Source: Paenibacillus macerans
GTDB taxonomy: Bacteria > Bacillota > Bacilli > Paenibacillales > Paenibacillaceae
Assembly (NCBI RefSeq): GCF_023715465.1
Contig: NZ_JAMBOE010000002.1
Span: forward strand, 1-49,103
Direction: 5' to 3'
Length of the DNA: 49,103 nt
Numbering within the stretch: position 1 is the first letter of the stretch; each line of letters opens with the position of its first letter. The notes beneath the pieces were generated by a model. The model did not search any database. It was not told the DNA's origin and saw nothing but the letters and a program-made list of their open reading frames with translations. A program made the translations under genes and the position numbers. Positions 40,747 to 49,103 of the stretch are shown piece after piece.

Positions 40747-41649
40747 TTAACCTTTGACCGAACCTGCCGTCACCTGGATAAACGTCTTGTTTGCCAGAAT
40801 ATAAGCGAGCAGCATCGGCAGGATCGACAAACAGGCTCCCGCCATCATCAGATGGATCTGCATCGCCGCGGAAGAGCCGTAGCGGAGATTCGCCAGCCCG
40901 ACGGTGAGCGTCTGCAGCTGCGGATTGGTCATCGTGAACACCAGCGGCAGAATGTATTCGTTCCACGCATGGCGGAAGGCGAACAGCCCGGCCACGCCCA
41001 GCCCCGAGGTCAAGAGCGGCAGGATAATCCGGAAGAAGGTGCGGATGAACCCGGAGCCATCCACCATTGCCGCTTCGTCAAGCTCGCGGGGAATCGCTTT
41101 GAAGAAGCCCTGCAGCATAAAAAACGTGCTGGAATGAGCGCTGATCAGTATGAGGATGACTCCCCACAGCGTGGTATTCAGGTGCAGGGCCACCATCAGA
41201 TCAAACTGCGGGCGCAGCACAATGGCGCCAACGGATATAAACATCATCGATGCCTGCACCGTTACATAAAGGGATTTGCCGGGAAAATCGCGCCGGTCCA
41301 CCACATAAGCCGCCATGGAAGCGACCAGCAGGGTGCCAACTGTAACCATAATGCTGACAAAAGCGCTGTTCCAGGTATAGCGGGCGAAATTAGCCTGTTT
41401 CCAGGCTTCCGCATAGTTGGCGAATTGCAGCTTGGCTGGCAGCAGGCTGCCGCCGGTCATCATTTCGGCACCGGTCTTGAGAGAACCGGATAATGTCATA
41501 AGCAAGGGAAACAAAGTCAGCATCGCCGTTATCAATAAAAACAGCCACATGACCGTGCGGGCCACAATTCGGCCTGCATGGCCGGAAATCGGGCGGGCTG
41601 CACTTTTTCCGCGCCCGTCCGGCTGTGGGGATAACACCTGTTCGTTCAT
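40747..41649 (-). CDS. carbohydrate ABC transporter permease (MalG/LacG type)
   Basis: A 300-residue membrane protein with about six helices. The EAA loop is at FKAIPRELDEAAMVDGSGFI (about 186-205), which docks the ATPase. It belongs to the CUT1 MalG-like group. The start follows an AGGAGG site and the stop of the upstream permease gene by 19 bases, so the genes are one operon. No ATPase gene (MsmK/MalK type) is in the locus; CUT1 systems in Bacillota commonly share one ATPase encoded elsewhere. Confidence 0.9.
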   Translation of the reverse strand: MNEQVLSPQPDGRGKSAARPISGHAGRIVARTVMWLFLLITAMLTLFPLLMTLSGSLKTGAEMMTGGSLLPAKLQFANYAEAWKQANFARYTWNSAFVSIMVTVGTLLVASMAAYVVDRRDFPGKSLYVTVQASMMFISVGAIVLRPQFDLMVALHLNTTLWGVILILISAHSSTFFMLQGFFKAIPRELDEAAMVDGSGFIRTFFRIILPLLTSGLGVAGLFAFRHAWNEYILPLVFTMTNPQLQTLTVGLANLRYGSSAAMQIHLMMAGACLSILPMLLAYILANKTFIQVTAGSVKG

Positions 41650-41668
41650 TTGTTGAACCTCCTGTACG

Positions 41669-42568
41669 CTAATACACCTTGCTCATTTTACGGCTCAAGA
41701 AGAAATACAAGCCGGTGATCGCTCCGACGATAACAGCGCTTGCGAAGCCTACGGCACTGCCGTATCCAAGCTGCTGCGTTACGGGCGAACCCGTAGATAC
41801 CGGGAACAGCAGTTTGTACAGATAGAGATACATGACCTCGGTTTTGCCGATCGGTCCGCCTTCCGTGATGACCATAATGCTCTCGTAGCCTTTCAGGGAT
41901 GCGATAATCGCCAGCATGATGACCATCTGGGCAACCGGGGCCAGCATCGGAAGCGTGATGCTCCAGAACCGTCTTCCGGCATTCGCGCCGTCAATGGCCG
42001 CACTCTCGTACAAATCCTGCGGAATACTCTGCAGCCCGGCCAGGAACAGCAGCATATAATTGCCGACCGCGCCCCATACCGCCACAAGAATGACCGTGAG
42101 CATCGCATGCTTCGGTCCGAGCCAGTCGATCGGCTGCGAGACCAGGTGCAGCTTCATCAGAACGGTGTTAACCATCCCGTTATAGGAATTGAAGATATTA
42201 TAAAAAACAACGGATATGACTGCGGTACTGATCACCGTCGGCATAAAATAAATGCCCCGCAGCAGATTTCCGCCCCGCAGCTTGCCGTTCAGGATGACCG
42301 CCAGCAGCAGGGACAACGGCAGCGTCAGCAGCAGCTTGCCTCCGGCAAAGATAAAGGTATTGCCGACCGATTCCCAGAACAGCCCGTCGCGCAGCAACCG
42401 GCGGAAATTGTCCAGGCCAATGAACAGCGCATCGCCGTAACCGGCATAATCATAGAACATATAGCGCAGCATCCAGAGCAGGGGATAGATGCCAAGGGCA
42501 GCCGTCAGAATGCTGCTCGGGACCAGAAACAGAGCATTCTCCCCCAGCCGTTTCCATTTCAAACTCAT
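41669..42568 (-). CDS. carbohydrate ABC transporter permease (MalF/UgpA type)
   Basis: A 299-residue permease with about six helices and the EAA loop GLQSIPQDLYESAAIDGANA. The first part (FLVPSSILTAALGIYPLLWML) is the usual N-terminal helix. The ATG at 42568 follows GAAGGAGGAACG; the longer frame upstream is not needed. It is the partner of the MalG-like permease and lies 69 bases after the binding-protein gene. Confidence 0.9.
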   Translation of the reverse strand: MSLKWKRLGENALFLVPSSILTAALGIYPLLWMLRYMFYDYAGYGDALFIGLDNFRRLLRDGLFWESVGNTFIFAGGKLLLTLPLSLLLAVILNGKLRGGNLLRGIYFMPTVISTAVISVVFYNIFNSYNGMVNTVLMKLHLVSQPIDWLGPKHAMLTVILVAVWGAVGNYMLLFLAGLQSIPQDLYESAAIDGANAGRRFWSITLPMLAPVAQMVIMLAIIASLKGYESIMVITEGGPIGKTEVMYLYLYKLLFPVSTGSPVTQQLGYGSAVGFASAVIVGAITGLYFFLSRKMSKVY

Positions 42569-42637
42569 GATTCGTTCCTCCTTCGGGCAAAGAAAGGGGG
42601 CATCCGCCAAGAAGTGCGCGGCACCCCATCCTTCCCG

Positions 42638-44032
42638 TTATTCTCCCTGCGGTTTGCTTGGATCAAAAGCAGGATCCGGCGTTACGTTAATCTCGCCTTT
42701 CTCCACGGCTTTGGACAAGGCGGCGTTGTATCTTGCGTTCAAATCCGCTGTGACCGCTTTCAAATCTCCCCCGTAGAGGATGTATTTGAAGAAAGCATCC
42801 GCATAGGTGGAACCTTCCGGAGTAACGTTTGGCGCAGCGGGCCAGAGCGAGTCGTGTTCTCCGACCAGGAAGCCTTCCATCCCGCCGATCTCCGGGTTTT
42901 TGGCCTGTTCCACAATACTTGGCACAATGGCAATCCCGAAGCCTTTTTCATGATAGGTCTTCAAAACCTCGTCGCCGTACATATACTGCACGAATTTCCA
43001 GGCTGCGTCCTGATGGGCCGATCTGGCGCTGATGCCGAGCCAGGTTCCGGCGGACACGATTTCGGAAGTTCCCTTGATCTGTCCGTCCAGCGTTGGGGCC
43101 AGGGCGCCCGCCCAGTTGATTTCCGTCGGGAACTGATCCTTGTACACGCCCGGCTCCGTCGAGAAGGAAAGATACATGCCGATTTTGCCTGCCGCGAATT
43201 GGGCGCGCAGCGGGTCGATATCCAACGATTCTGCGCCGGGCAGAATGCTTCCGTCTTTATACATCTGCTTAAAATATTCGATGACCTGCGCGTAAGGCGC
43301 GAAATCGAATTGGCCTGTTTTCGGATCAAAGCCCAGTCCCTGATAGCCGCTTAAGGAGAGAATCTCCCGGATGGAACGGTCAAATGCCTGCTTGGGATTT
43401 TTGAAGTTCAGCGCGAAGCCGTAGATGCCTTCGGACTTGCCGAATTCGGTGATTTTCTTGGCATCGTCCACCATTTCCTGCAGTGATACCGGTGGTTTCT
43501 CGATGCCTGCTTTGGCAAACAGATCCTTGTTGTAAACCAGACGCATGGTGAGGCCGGTGTTAGCCAGCGAGTACACCTTGCCGTCAAAACGGTTGACATT
43601 GTCGATCAACAGGCTGCCGAATTTCGTTTTCATGTCATCGGTAAGATAATCGTCAAGCGGCGCCAGATACCCTTTTTTGACGAACTCGGACGTATTGGCG
43701 CTCTTGAGACGCAGCACATCCGGCGCCTGGTTGCTGGAAAAAGCAATGTCGACGCTTTGCGTGTAGTTCTCGGACATCACCGTCAATTCCACCTGAATAT
43801 TGTCGCCGTTTGTCTCATTAAACTTGTTGATCAATTCCTTGATATACTCCTGGTCGTGACGGTCGTCAGTCCAGTATTTCAACTGTATGGGTGCGCCCGT
43901 CTCGGCTGAGGGAGCCCCTGTGCTGCCGTCAGATTTTCCATTCGCCGCACCGCCATTGCCGTTCCCGCCGCAGCCTGCAATTCCGGCGGCCAGGATAAGA
44001 CTCAAGCCGAGACCTAACCATTTTTTCCGCAT
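42638..44032 (-). CDS. ABC transporter sugar-binding lipoprotein
   Basis: A 464-residue family-1 solute-binding protein. It begins with a lipoprotein signal ending in AAGIAG-C (C21), then a Gly/Asn/Ser linker. PIQLKYWTDDRHDQEYIKEL and the later WKFVQYMYGDEVLKTYHEKG are typical of sugar-binding proteins. It catches the substrate outside the membrane for the two permeases. The ATG at 44032 follows AAAGGGG; upstream in-frame codons run through the promoter area, where TATAAT on the minus strand lies at 44084-44079. The length and aromatic residues suit an oligosaccharide. Confidence 0.9.
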   Translation of the reverse strand: MRKKWLGLGLSLILAAGIAGCGGNGNGGAANGKSDGSTGAPSAETGAPIQLKYWTDDRHDQEYIKELINKFNETNGDNIQVELTVMSENYTQSVDIAFSSNQAPDVLRLKSANTSEFVKKGYLAPLDDYLTDDMKTKFGSLLIDNVNRFDGKVYSLANTGLTMRLVYNKDLFAKAGIEKPPVSLQEMVDDAKKITEFGKSEGIYGFALNFKNPKQAFDRSIREILSLSGYQGLGFDPKTGQFDFAPYAQVIEYFKQMYKDGSILPGAESLDIDPLRAQFAAGKIGMYLSFSTEPGVYKDQFPTEINWAGALAPTLDGQIKGTSEIVSAGTWLGISARSAHQDAAWKFVQYMYGDEVLKTYHEKGFGIAIVPSIVEQAKNPEIGGMEGFLVGEHDSLWPAAPNVTPEGSTYADAFFKYILYGGDLKAVTADLNARYNAALSKAVEKGEINVTPDPAFDPSKPQGE

Positions 44033-44161
44033 ACATTCTACCCCTTTGATTAGCATTTGTATTGTGAGCTCGCCTTTTATTATAGGTCCTCGTCCGCGGA
44101 AAAGGAGTGCGGCAGACTCACTCTCCAGGGACAAAATTCTACGGTCTCCCGCAGCACACGC

Positions 44162-45796
44162 TCACGCCTCCGGATGGTCCGGGTGATAACCCGCCCTGAA
44201 CTCCGACGGCGTCTGGCCGGTGATCTTCTTGAACATCTCGCTGAAATATCGGCGCTCCTCATAACCTACAGCCGAAGCCACCTCCTGCACCTGCGCCCCC
44301 TCCACCAACAGCAGCTTCGCTTTCTGGATGCGTTCCGAGGTCGTATACTGGGTGACCGTCATCCCGGTCACCTTCTTGAACAGGCTGGAAAAGTAGCTGG
44401 CGCTGAGATGAACATGGGCAGCGCATTCGCCGACGGTGATATCCTCGGACAAGCGGCCTTTGATATAGTGGGTGGCTTCATAAATCACCCTCTGCCCTTC
44501 GGATAAGCTGTTCTGGCGCACCAGTCCGGCTCCCTCCGTGCACAAGGCCAGCAATTGACGCTGCAGGGACGAAAGCGACAGCCCCGCTGACCCTTGCGCC
44601 GCCCGGAATCGCTGGATCAGCGGCTGAATATCCGGATACGGAACGATCTCGTAAAAGGTGCGAATGGCTGAAGCGGCCAGCTCATCGTACAGACTGAGGA
44701 GGTAATCCGGATTTTGCCGGGAGATCAAGCTCTGCAGCGTTTCCGAAATCGCCGACAGAATGGCGCCCGTTCGGCTGACATTCCCGGAGCGAAGGGCCAG
44801 CAGCAGCTCATCCTTGTATTCCAGCGCCAGCGGCTCCTGGCTTCCGCTCTGGTGAATATCGTCGTACATAATGGCCGCATTGCCTTCGGTGAACAGGTGA
44901 AGGGAGAGCGCCCGATGCGCCTGACGGTAGGAATCCGGCAGCTCGCTGATCTCTTCCACTCTGCCGCCGACCCCGATCGAAATCGTAAACTTGGTATACC
45001 GCTCAATATTCCGGCAGCACTGCTCGGCAATTTCGATCGGACTGAACGGACGGGACACACTTGTATCATTCAGTACGGCCAGGTACCGGTCATGACGGGC
45101 TCGGAAAACAACGCAACGCGCATGATCGGCCAGTGTCTCCTGCATGATATTCAGCAGTGAGAAACGGATCAGCTCCATCTCCCGGATGGACAGCTCGGCA
45201 ACCTGCTCCTGGAAACGGTCGATTTCAATCAGCATCACCACGAAGCCCTGAGGCTCCAACTCAATATTCAGAAAATCCCACCGCCTCGAAGCATCTTCCC
45301 ATGAGGTACGGTGGCTCACGAGCAGCGCAAAGTATTCCTGCCGCAGCACCGGCATACTCTCGCGGAGCTTATTTTCCATTTCCCTCAGACTTAAGCGCTT
45401 GGACCTCTCTTCCATAATCTCCGCCTTGGCCCGCAGCGCCGTCGACATGATCTCTTCCTCTGAAAAAGGCTTCACCACAAAATCAAACGCACCCAGCTGC
45501 ACCGCCTTCTGCGCATATTCAAAGTCGGCATAGCCGCTGATCAGAATGACCTTGCAACTGCGGTTCTCTTCCAGAACCGCGCGCAGTAGGCTCAGCCCGT
45601 CCATTCTCGGCATCCGTATATCGGTAATGACCAGATCCGGCCGCACCCCGCCAATCAGCTTAAGCCCCTCTTCCCCATTGCTCGATACGCCCGCAACCCG
45701 AATCCCCTGTTCTTCCCAGTTCATCGCGGTCAGCCCGTCCACCACGCTTTTAATATCGTCGATAATGCAGAGACTGACCGCCTCAGGATTGCTCAT
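44162..45796 (-). CDS. two-component response regulator, AraC type (YesN-like)
   Basis: A 544-residue regulator. The receiver domain (about 5-125) has the acidic pair IIDD, the phosphorylatable D in LVITDIRMPRMDG and K in FVVKPFSEEE. A middle region of about 300 residues follows, then the AraC double HTH (about 440-540): VGECAAHVHLSASYFSSLFK and VQEVASAVGYEERRYFSEMF. It would activate the sugar-transport operon when the kinase phosphorylates it. The ATG at 45796 follows GGGGGA; it overlaps the kinase gene by 14 bases. A more upstream start is possible but would lie deep in the kinase gene. Confidence 0.9.
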   Translation of the reverse strand: MSNPEAVSLCIIDDIKSVVDGLTAMNWEEQGIRVAGVSSNGEEGLKLIGGVRPDLVITDIRMPRMDGLSLLRAVLEENRSCKVILISGYADFEYAQKAVQLGAFDFVVKPFSEEEIMSTALRAKAEIMEERSKRLSLREMENKLRESMPVLRQEYFALLVSHRTSWEDASRRWDFLNIELEPQGFVVMLIEIDRFQEQVAELSIREMELIRFSLLNIMQETLADHARCVVFRARHDRYLAVLNDTSVSRPFSPIEIAEQCCRNIERYTKFTISIGVGGRVEEISELPDSYRQAHRALSLHLFTEGNAAIMYDDIHQSGSQEPLALEYKDELLLALRSGNVSRTGAILSAISETLQSLISRQNPDYLLSLYDELAASAIRTFYEIVPYPDIQPLIQRFRAAQGSAGLSLSSLQRQLLALCTEGAGLVRQNSLSEGQRVIYEATHYIKGRLSEDITVGECAAHVHLSASYFSSLFKKVTGMTVTQYTTSERIQKAKLLLVEGAQVQEVASAVGYEERRYFSEMFKKITGQTPSEFRAGYHPDHPEA

Positions 45797-47558
45797 CCGC
45801 ATGCTCCCCCTTCCTAGGTAAAGAAATCCGTATTTCCGTTCCGCGTTCCGGCGCACTGTCCACATGAAATTCCGCACCTTCCCCGTAATAGAGCTGAAGC
45901 CTCCGGATCAGATTGGATACGGCGTACCCCTTATCCGATTCCCGCCAAAAGAGTGCGCGCACTTGGCCTTCGTTCATGCCGCTGCCGTTATCGCGTACGG
46001 CAAGCGTCCAGCGTTCCCCGTCCCTGTCCCCGTCTCCGGCAATTTCAATCTCGATCCGGCCGCCGTTCTCCAGGTCGCGAAAACCATGCAGAATGCTGTT
46101 CTCCACCAGCGGCTGCAAAATGATACGCGGAATCGAAAGCGCGGACAGCTCCGGCTCGCGGACATGAATCTCATAGGAGAACAACCCTTCATAGCAGCTT
46201 GACTGCAGCTCCAGATACTGGCGCACATGCTCCAGCTCTTTTGACAATGTCGTAATTTCCTGGCCATTGTTCAGCCCGAGCTGGAACAGCCGGGAGAGCG
46301 ACATGACCATTTTTTGCGAAGGCCCGACCTGCTTCAAATTCAGCTTCCAGTAGATGGTGTTCAGAGTGTTGTACAGAAAATGCGGATCCATCTGCGCCGA
46401 CAGCGCCTTGATCTCCGCAGACCGCTTATGCGTCTGTGCCTCCGTGACCTCTTCAATCAACACCACAATCTGCTCCAGCATCCGGTTGAACCGGAAGCCC
46501 ACCTGGGCCAGCTCATCTCCGCTGCCGCTCGCAAAACGAGCGGACAAATCATTGTTCTCCACCCGCTTCATCACCTTCAGCAGTCCTTGCAGCGGCTTTA
46601 GCAGATAGCGCGTAAACGCGCCGGAAATCAGCGTTGTTACGATAAAAGCCGCCAGAGCAACCCCGGCGATCAGCCATTTCACATATACCATGTCCTTCAG
46701 CACGCCGGCCTGAGACTGGATGGTGGTCATTGTCCAATCCGCAATACCGAGCCGGGCATAATTGAGTAAATAAGCTTTGCCGTCCAGTTCAAAGGATTGA
46801 CTGCCTTCCGGGCGGTTCATCAACTCCCGCAGATTCCCCGAGTCCACCGCCTGCCGGACCAGCGTCTCCTTCACGGGGTAGACTGTCTCGCCTTTAGCGT
46901 TCAACAAAAAGCTGGACGCCCCTGTCCCGGTGTCTCCCTGCACCAGCTTGCGGAAGCCGTCCTCGCGGATATTCACGACAATATAGACATCGCTGACCGG
47001 AATGTCAAAGATTGGCTCCAGAATCAACGAGATGACGCGGTCCCTGCCTGAGAAAAGCATATCCTCATGGCCCTCCACCCAGAGGTTCTTTTTCTCCTGT
47101 TCGATGCGGTCATACAGAAAGGTATCCGCAAAAGCGGTGAGCCGGTTGCGGTTCATGGACGAAGGATAGAACTCGCCAATCGGCGTTGAAACGTAGATGG
47201 ACTGTATCAGCGGCTCGGCGATCCGCGCCTGTGAGAAAACGTTGTCAAGATCGTTCAAATGCGTGTAATACCTGCTGGTGTCCCCGGAGGCGGCATCCTT
47301 CAGCATGTCGTGAAAAGGCTGGCTGATCATGAACGTCATCATAATCAGCATCAGCTTGTTCAGCTTCTCATCCACGATCTGCGCGGACCTGACCACCGTG
47401 TCCTGCGTGAGCTTCAGCGCGTTCTTTTCCAGGGTGGCGGCCGAAATATAATAAGACAGCCCGCCGGTCATCAGCACGGAGAGCACGATGACGGCCAGAA
47501 ATGCGACTTTGAGTTTGCTGCGGAACGATTGCCTGTGGAGGTAATCCAAGCTTTTCAC
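45783..47558 (-). CDS. sensor histidine kinase (YesM-like)
   Basis: A 591-residue membrane kinase: a helix near 14-36, an extracellular Cache-like sensor domain (about 40-285), a second helix near 290-310, a HAMP domain (about 310-365), the His_kinase block QMDPHFLYNTLNTIYWKL (catalytic histidine in the PHFLYN motif) and the HATPase with RDNGSGMNEGQV. This is the YesM branch, which works with YesN-type AraC regulators to sense plant or cell-wall sugars. The start is GTG at 47558 behind GGAAGG; a TTG at 47549 is possible. Response regulator gene overlaps its end. Confidence 0.92.
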   Translation of the reverse strand: MKSLDYLHRQSFRSKLKVAFLAVIVLSVLMTGGLSYYISAATLEKNALKLTQDTVVRSAQIVDEKLNKLMLIMMTFMISQPFHDMLKDAASGDTSRYYTHLNDLDNVFSQARIAEPLIQSIYVSTPIGEFYPSSMNRNRLTAFADTFLYDRIEQEKKNLWVEGHEDMLFSGRDRVISLILEPIFDIPVSDVYIVVNIREDGFRKLVQGDTGTGASSFLLNAKGETVYPVKETLVRQAVDSGNLRELMNRPEGSQSFELDGKAYLLNYARLGIADWTMTTIQSQAGVLKDMVYVKWLIAGVALAAFIVTTLISGAFTRYLLKPLQGLLKVMKRVENNDLSARFASGSGDELAQVGFRFNRMLEQIVVLIEEVTEAQTHKRSAEIKALSAQMDPHFLYNTLNTIYWKLNLKQVGPSQKMVMSLSRLFQLGLNNGQEITTLSKELEHVRQYLELQSSCYEGLFSYEIHVREPELSALSIPRIILQPLVENSILHGFRDLENGGRIEIEIAGDGDRDGERWTLAVRDNGSGMNEGQVRALFWRESDKGYAVSNLIRRLQLYYGEGAEFHVDSAPERGTEIRISLPRKGEHADEQS

Positions 47559-47621
47559 GCCTTCCGTTATAAATCTCTATCCCTTTGATTATTTCACTGC
47601 AGCCCCCTATTCGACAATATA

Positions 47622-47682
47622 TTAAAAAACGAAGCTGTCCCAAGCAGCCATTTTATGGCCTTAGGGGCAGCTCCTTCGTATG
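47622..47682 (-). terminator. terminator after the beta-helix gene
   Basis: On the minus strand CGAAG-AGCTG-CCC pairs with GGG-CAGCT-TCG around an inner GCCAT/ATGGC hairpin, followed by TTTTTTAA. It separates the beta-helix gene from the kinase gene. Confidence 0.85.
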
Positions 47683-47701
47683 ATCCATTTACGACACTAC
47701 A

Positions 47702-49103
47702 CTAAATCTGGGCAGGCGCCAGCACTAAAACATCGTCAAAATGGACGCCCGCCGAGGTGGTCCGGAATCCGATCCCTCCTGCTGTCAATTCCGTTACGGG
47801 ATTGGTCCATTCCATCTTTAATTCTCCGTCCACATAACAGGCAATCGTGTTCCCTTGTATGACCGCCTTAACCGTATACCACTGCTTCTCCTTGGCTGTG
47901 AACGGGGTACTGGTTACAGCCGTCAGTTTTCCGTTCACGGATTTGTACAACTCCAACTTCTGATTCGATGAATTGATGCGATACATATAATAATTATTGG
48001 CATCCTTTACCCTGAAGACCATGCCTGCATTTGCATCGGTGATGGGCATTTTCATTCTGGCTTCATACGTGTAATCCGTCCATAAACCGCCGCTATTAGC
48101 GGTAATCAGGGATGTAGTTGTCTGGCCCCCGCTGGACAGCACTTTATTCGTGCCGTCTGCAGGTACATTCCAGCCGCCGGTAACAGACGTCCATCCCGCC
48201 GTATTTCCGTCTTCGAAATTGTCGCTGAACAATGGCGGCTTGGCATTGGAATTAGCAAAAATAATACCGTTTACATTATTGTTGGCGGTGGCATTCAAAT
48301 CGTTCAGGCTTGTTGCGAGCTTGCCTCCAACATAAATATCTGTGAACGTGACGCCGTTAACCATGCCGCCTTTGGTGGCATTTCCGGCAAGCCTGGATTT
48401 CTGCGATCCCGTCTCGCGAACATTGATGTTCTTTAAGATCACATTGCTTACGTCGCCGGAAGTGCTGGTGGAAACCCCAAGCCAATAGTTCCCGAATTGA
48501 TTGATGCCAACGCGTTCGATATCGATATTTTCAAAGGTAATATCTTGGGCGTAACCTTCCTCCGGAAGCGTGTTGTATTGGTAACCATGATCAATGAGCA
48601 ATGCCCGGGCGCTTTGAAACACATACGAGTTCCGGATCGTGACACCGATCTGCGGCTGGGCTACGCCCATGCCAATCTTGAATGCCGCGCATCTAGTCCA
48701 GGCCAAAGCATCATCGAAGACCACATCCTCCAAATGTTCAAGCGCACCCGGCCACCCTTTGGACATCCCCGTCTGCAGCCAGGTTTTGGTGGAGTACGTG
48801 TCGTCATCCGATATGGCAATGGCATGCTTGACAAGCACGTGCTGACTTTCATTAATATCGATCACGTCATTTTCAATTTTGTATAAATCCTGGAATCCCT
48901 TAAGGTTTTTGATGGTCACATGATCGGAACGAACCACCATAAACGACCAGAAACCGGCATCCCGCAAGATTAAACCGTCAAACGTAAAATTTGTGGTTGC
49001 GATCGGCACGAGCAGGTTGTTTAGAAACCCTTCATTTTTATGCGGCGCCGGCATCTTGCGCTCCCGCATTGCGATGCCTTTGCCGTCAATGGTTCCCCGT
49101 CCC
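47702..49103 (-). CDS. right-handed beta-helix glycosidase/lyase with C-terminal concanavalin-like domain (cut by window edge)
   Basis: At least 467 residues; the frame runs off the window end, where RGTIDGKG (seen before the first inner ATG) is a typical parallel beta-helix motif of GH28-like enzymes. Coils repeat as NFTFDGLILRDAGFW, DHVTIKNLKGFQ, NDVIDINESQHVLVKH (candidate acids) and VTIRNSYV. The C-terminal 180 residues (DNFEDGNTAGWTSVTGGWNV to GGIGFRTTSAGVHFDDVLV) form a LamG/DUF1080-like jelly roll, probably carbohydrate-binding. It likely attacks a polysaccharide outside the cell, but the signal peptide would be outside the window. It lies upstream of the two-component/ABC genes and may provide their substrate. 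Confidence 0.75.
   Translation of the reverse strand, partial: GRGTIDGKGIAMRERKMPAPHKNEGFLNNLLVPIATTNFTFDGLILRDAGFWSFMVVRSDHVTIKNLKGFQDLYKIENDVIDINESQHVLVKHAIAISDDDTYSTKTWLQTGMSKGWPGALEHLEDVVFDDALAWTRCAAFKIGMGVAQPQIGVTIRNSYVFQSARALLIDHGYQYNTLPEEGYAQDITFENIDIERVGINQFGNYWLGVSTSTSGDVSNVILKNINVRETGSQKSRLAGNATKGGMVNGVTFTDIYVGGKLATSLNDLNATANNNVNGIIFANSNAKPPLFSDNFEDGNTAGWTSVTGGWNVPADGTNKVLSSGGQTTTSLITANSGGLWTDYTYEARMKMPITDANAGMVFRVKDANNYYMYRINSSNQKLELYKSVNGKLTAVTSTPFTAKEKQWYTVKAVIQGNTIACYVDGELKMEWTNPVTELTAGGIGFRTTSAGVHFDDVLVLAPAQI

Noticed and set aside
42107..43354. 415-codon open frame on the plus strand (also 39689-40645, 40741-41493)
   Set aside because: Antisense to the ABC transporter and GH130 genes; Gln/Arg/His-rich text typical of a shadow frame.

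Overview
The window looks like a chromosome segment from a spore-forming Bacillota of the Paenibacillus type. Evidence for this: five gerP-family germination genes, an intact sspH, a YjcZ-type spore micro-protein, a YmaF-like and an Hsp20-like protein of the kind found in spores, an S-layer (SLH) anchored nucleotidase, a Paenibacillus-style secreted lichenase, a T-box riboswitch, strong AGGAGG ribosome sites with many TTG/GTG starts, and a YesM/YesN-type sugar-uptake locus. No rRNA or tRNA gene and no CRISPR array was seen.

Layout. 1-4.5 kb: edge of an IS3-like transposase, a catechol dioxygenase (catE) under a promoter overlapped by a palindrome, an acetyltransferase, and two SDRs, one divergent from a MerR regulator across two palindromic 19-bp-spacer promoters. 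4.6-8.3 kb: ACT-domain protein, DUF711/PFL protein and a Tet(M)-like translational GTPase. 8.4-12.4 kb: spore micro-protein, a basic hypothetical protein, T-box plus leuA, a palindromic repeat array, sspH, a TetR remnant and a GreA/GreB-like gene. 12.6-21.1 kb: SLH 5'-nucleotidase, gerP cluster, YmaF-like, nucleotidyltransferase, Hsp20, ferritin-like, lichenase, XerS-like recombinase with an AT-rich inverted repeat directly upstream.

21.2-34 kb is a patchwork that looks acquired and partly decayed: two TetR genes (each with a palindromic operator), SDR, two PAF-acetylhydrolase-like hydrolases, a flavodoxin-fold reductase overlapping a stump of an SDR gene, a MerR/epimerase pair in which the epimerase is conspicuously GC-rich, YciI, a frameshifted and an intact RibD-C/DHFR-like gene, and a secreted TIM-barrel-like protein. 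Several long gaps hold only gene debris.

34.0-35.0 kb holds the most interesting item: a helical-repeat receptor of RRNPP type without a DNA-binding domain, whose 3' end overlaps a 38-codon secreted pro-peptide gene having its own strong ribosome site. This is a probable cell-cell communication pair related to Rap-Phr or AloR-AloP.

35.2-49.1 kb (all minus strand) holds an amidase and a carbohydrate locus: beta-helix glycosidase/lyase (cut by the window edge), histidine kinase and AraC-type response regulator, ABC solute-binding lipoprotein and two permeases, GH130 phosphorylase-like protein, a repeat-filled gap, then an FAD oxidoreductase and an SGNH esterase-like protein overlapping by four bases. 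The locus probably senses, imports and processes an oligosaccharide, possibly beta-mannoside-like and acetylated; the substrate is inference.

Functional assignments come from reading motifs by eye; no database search was possible.
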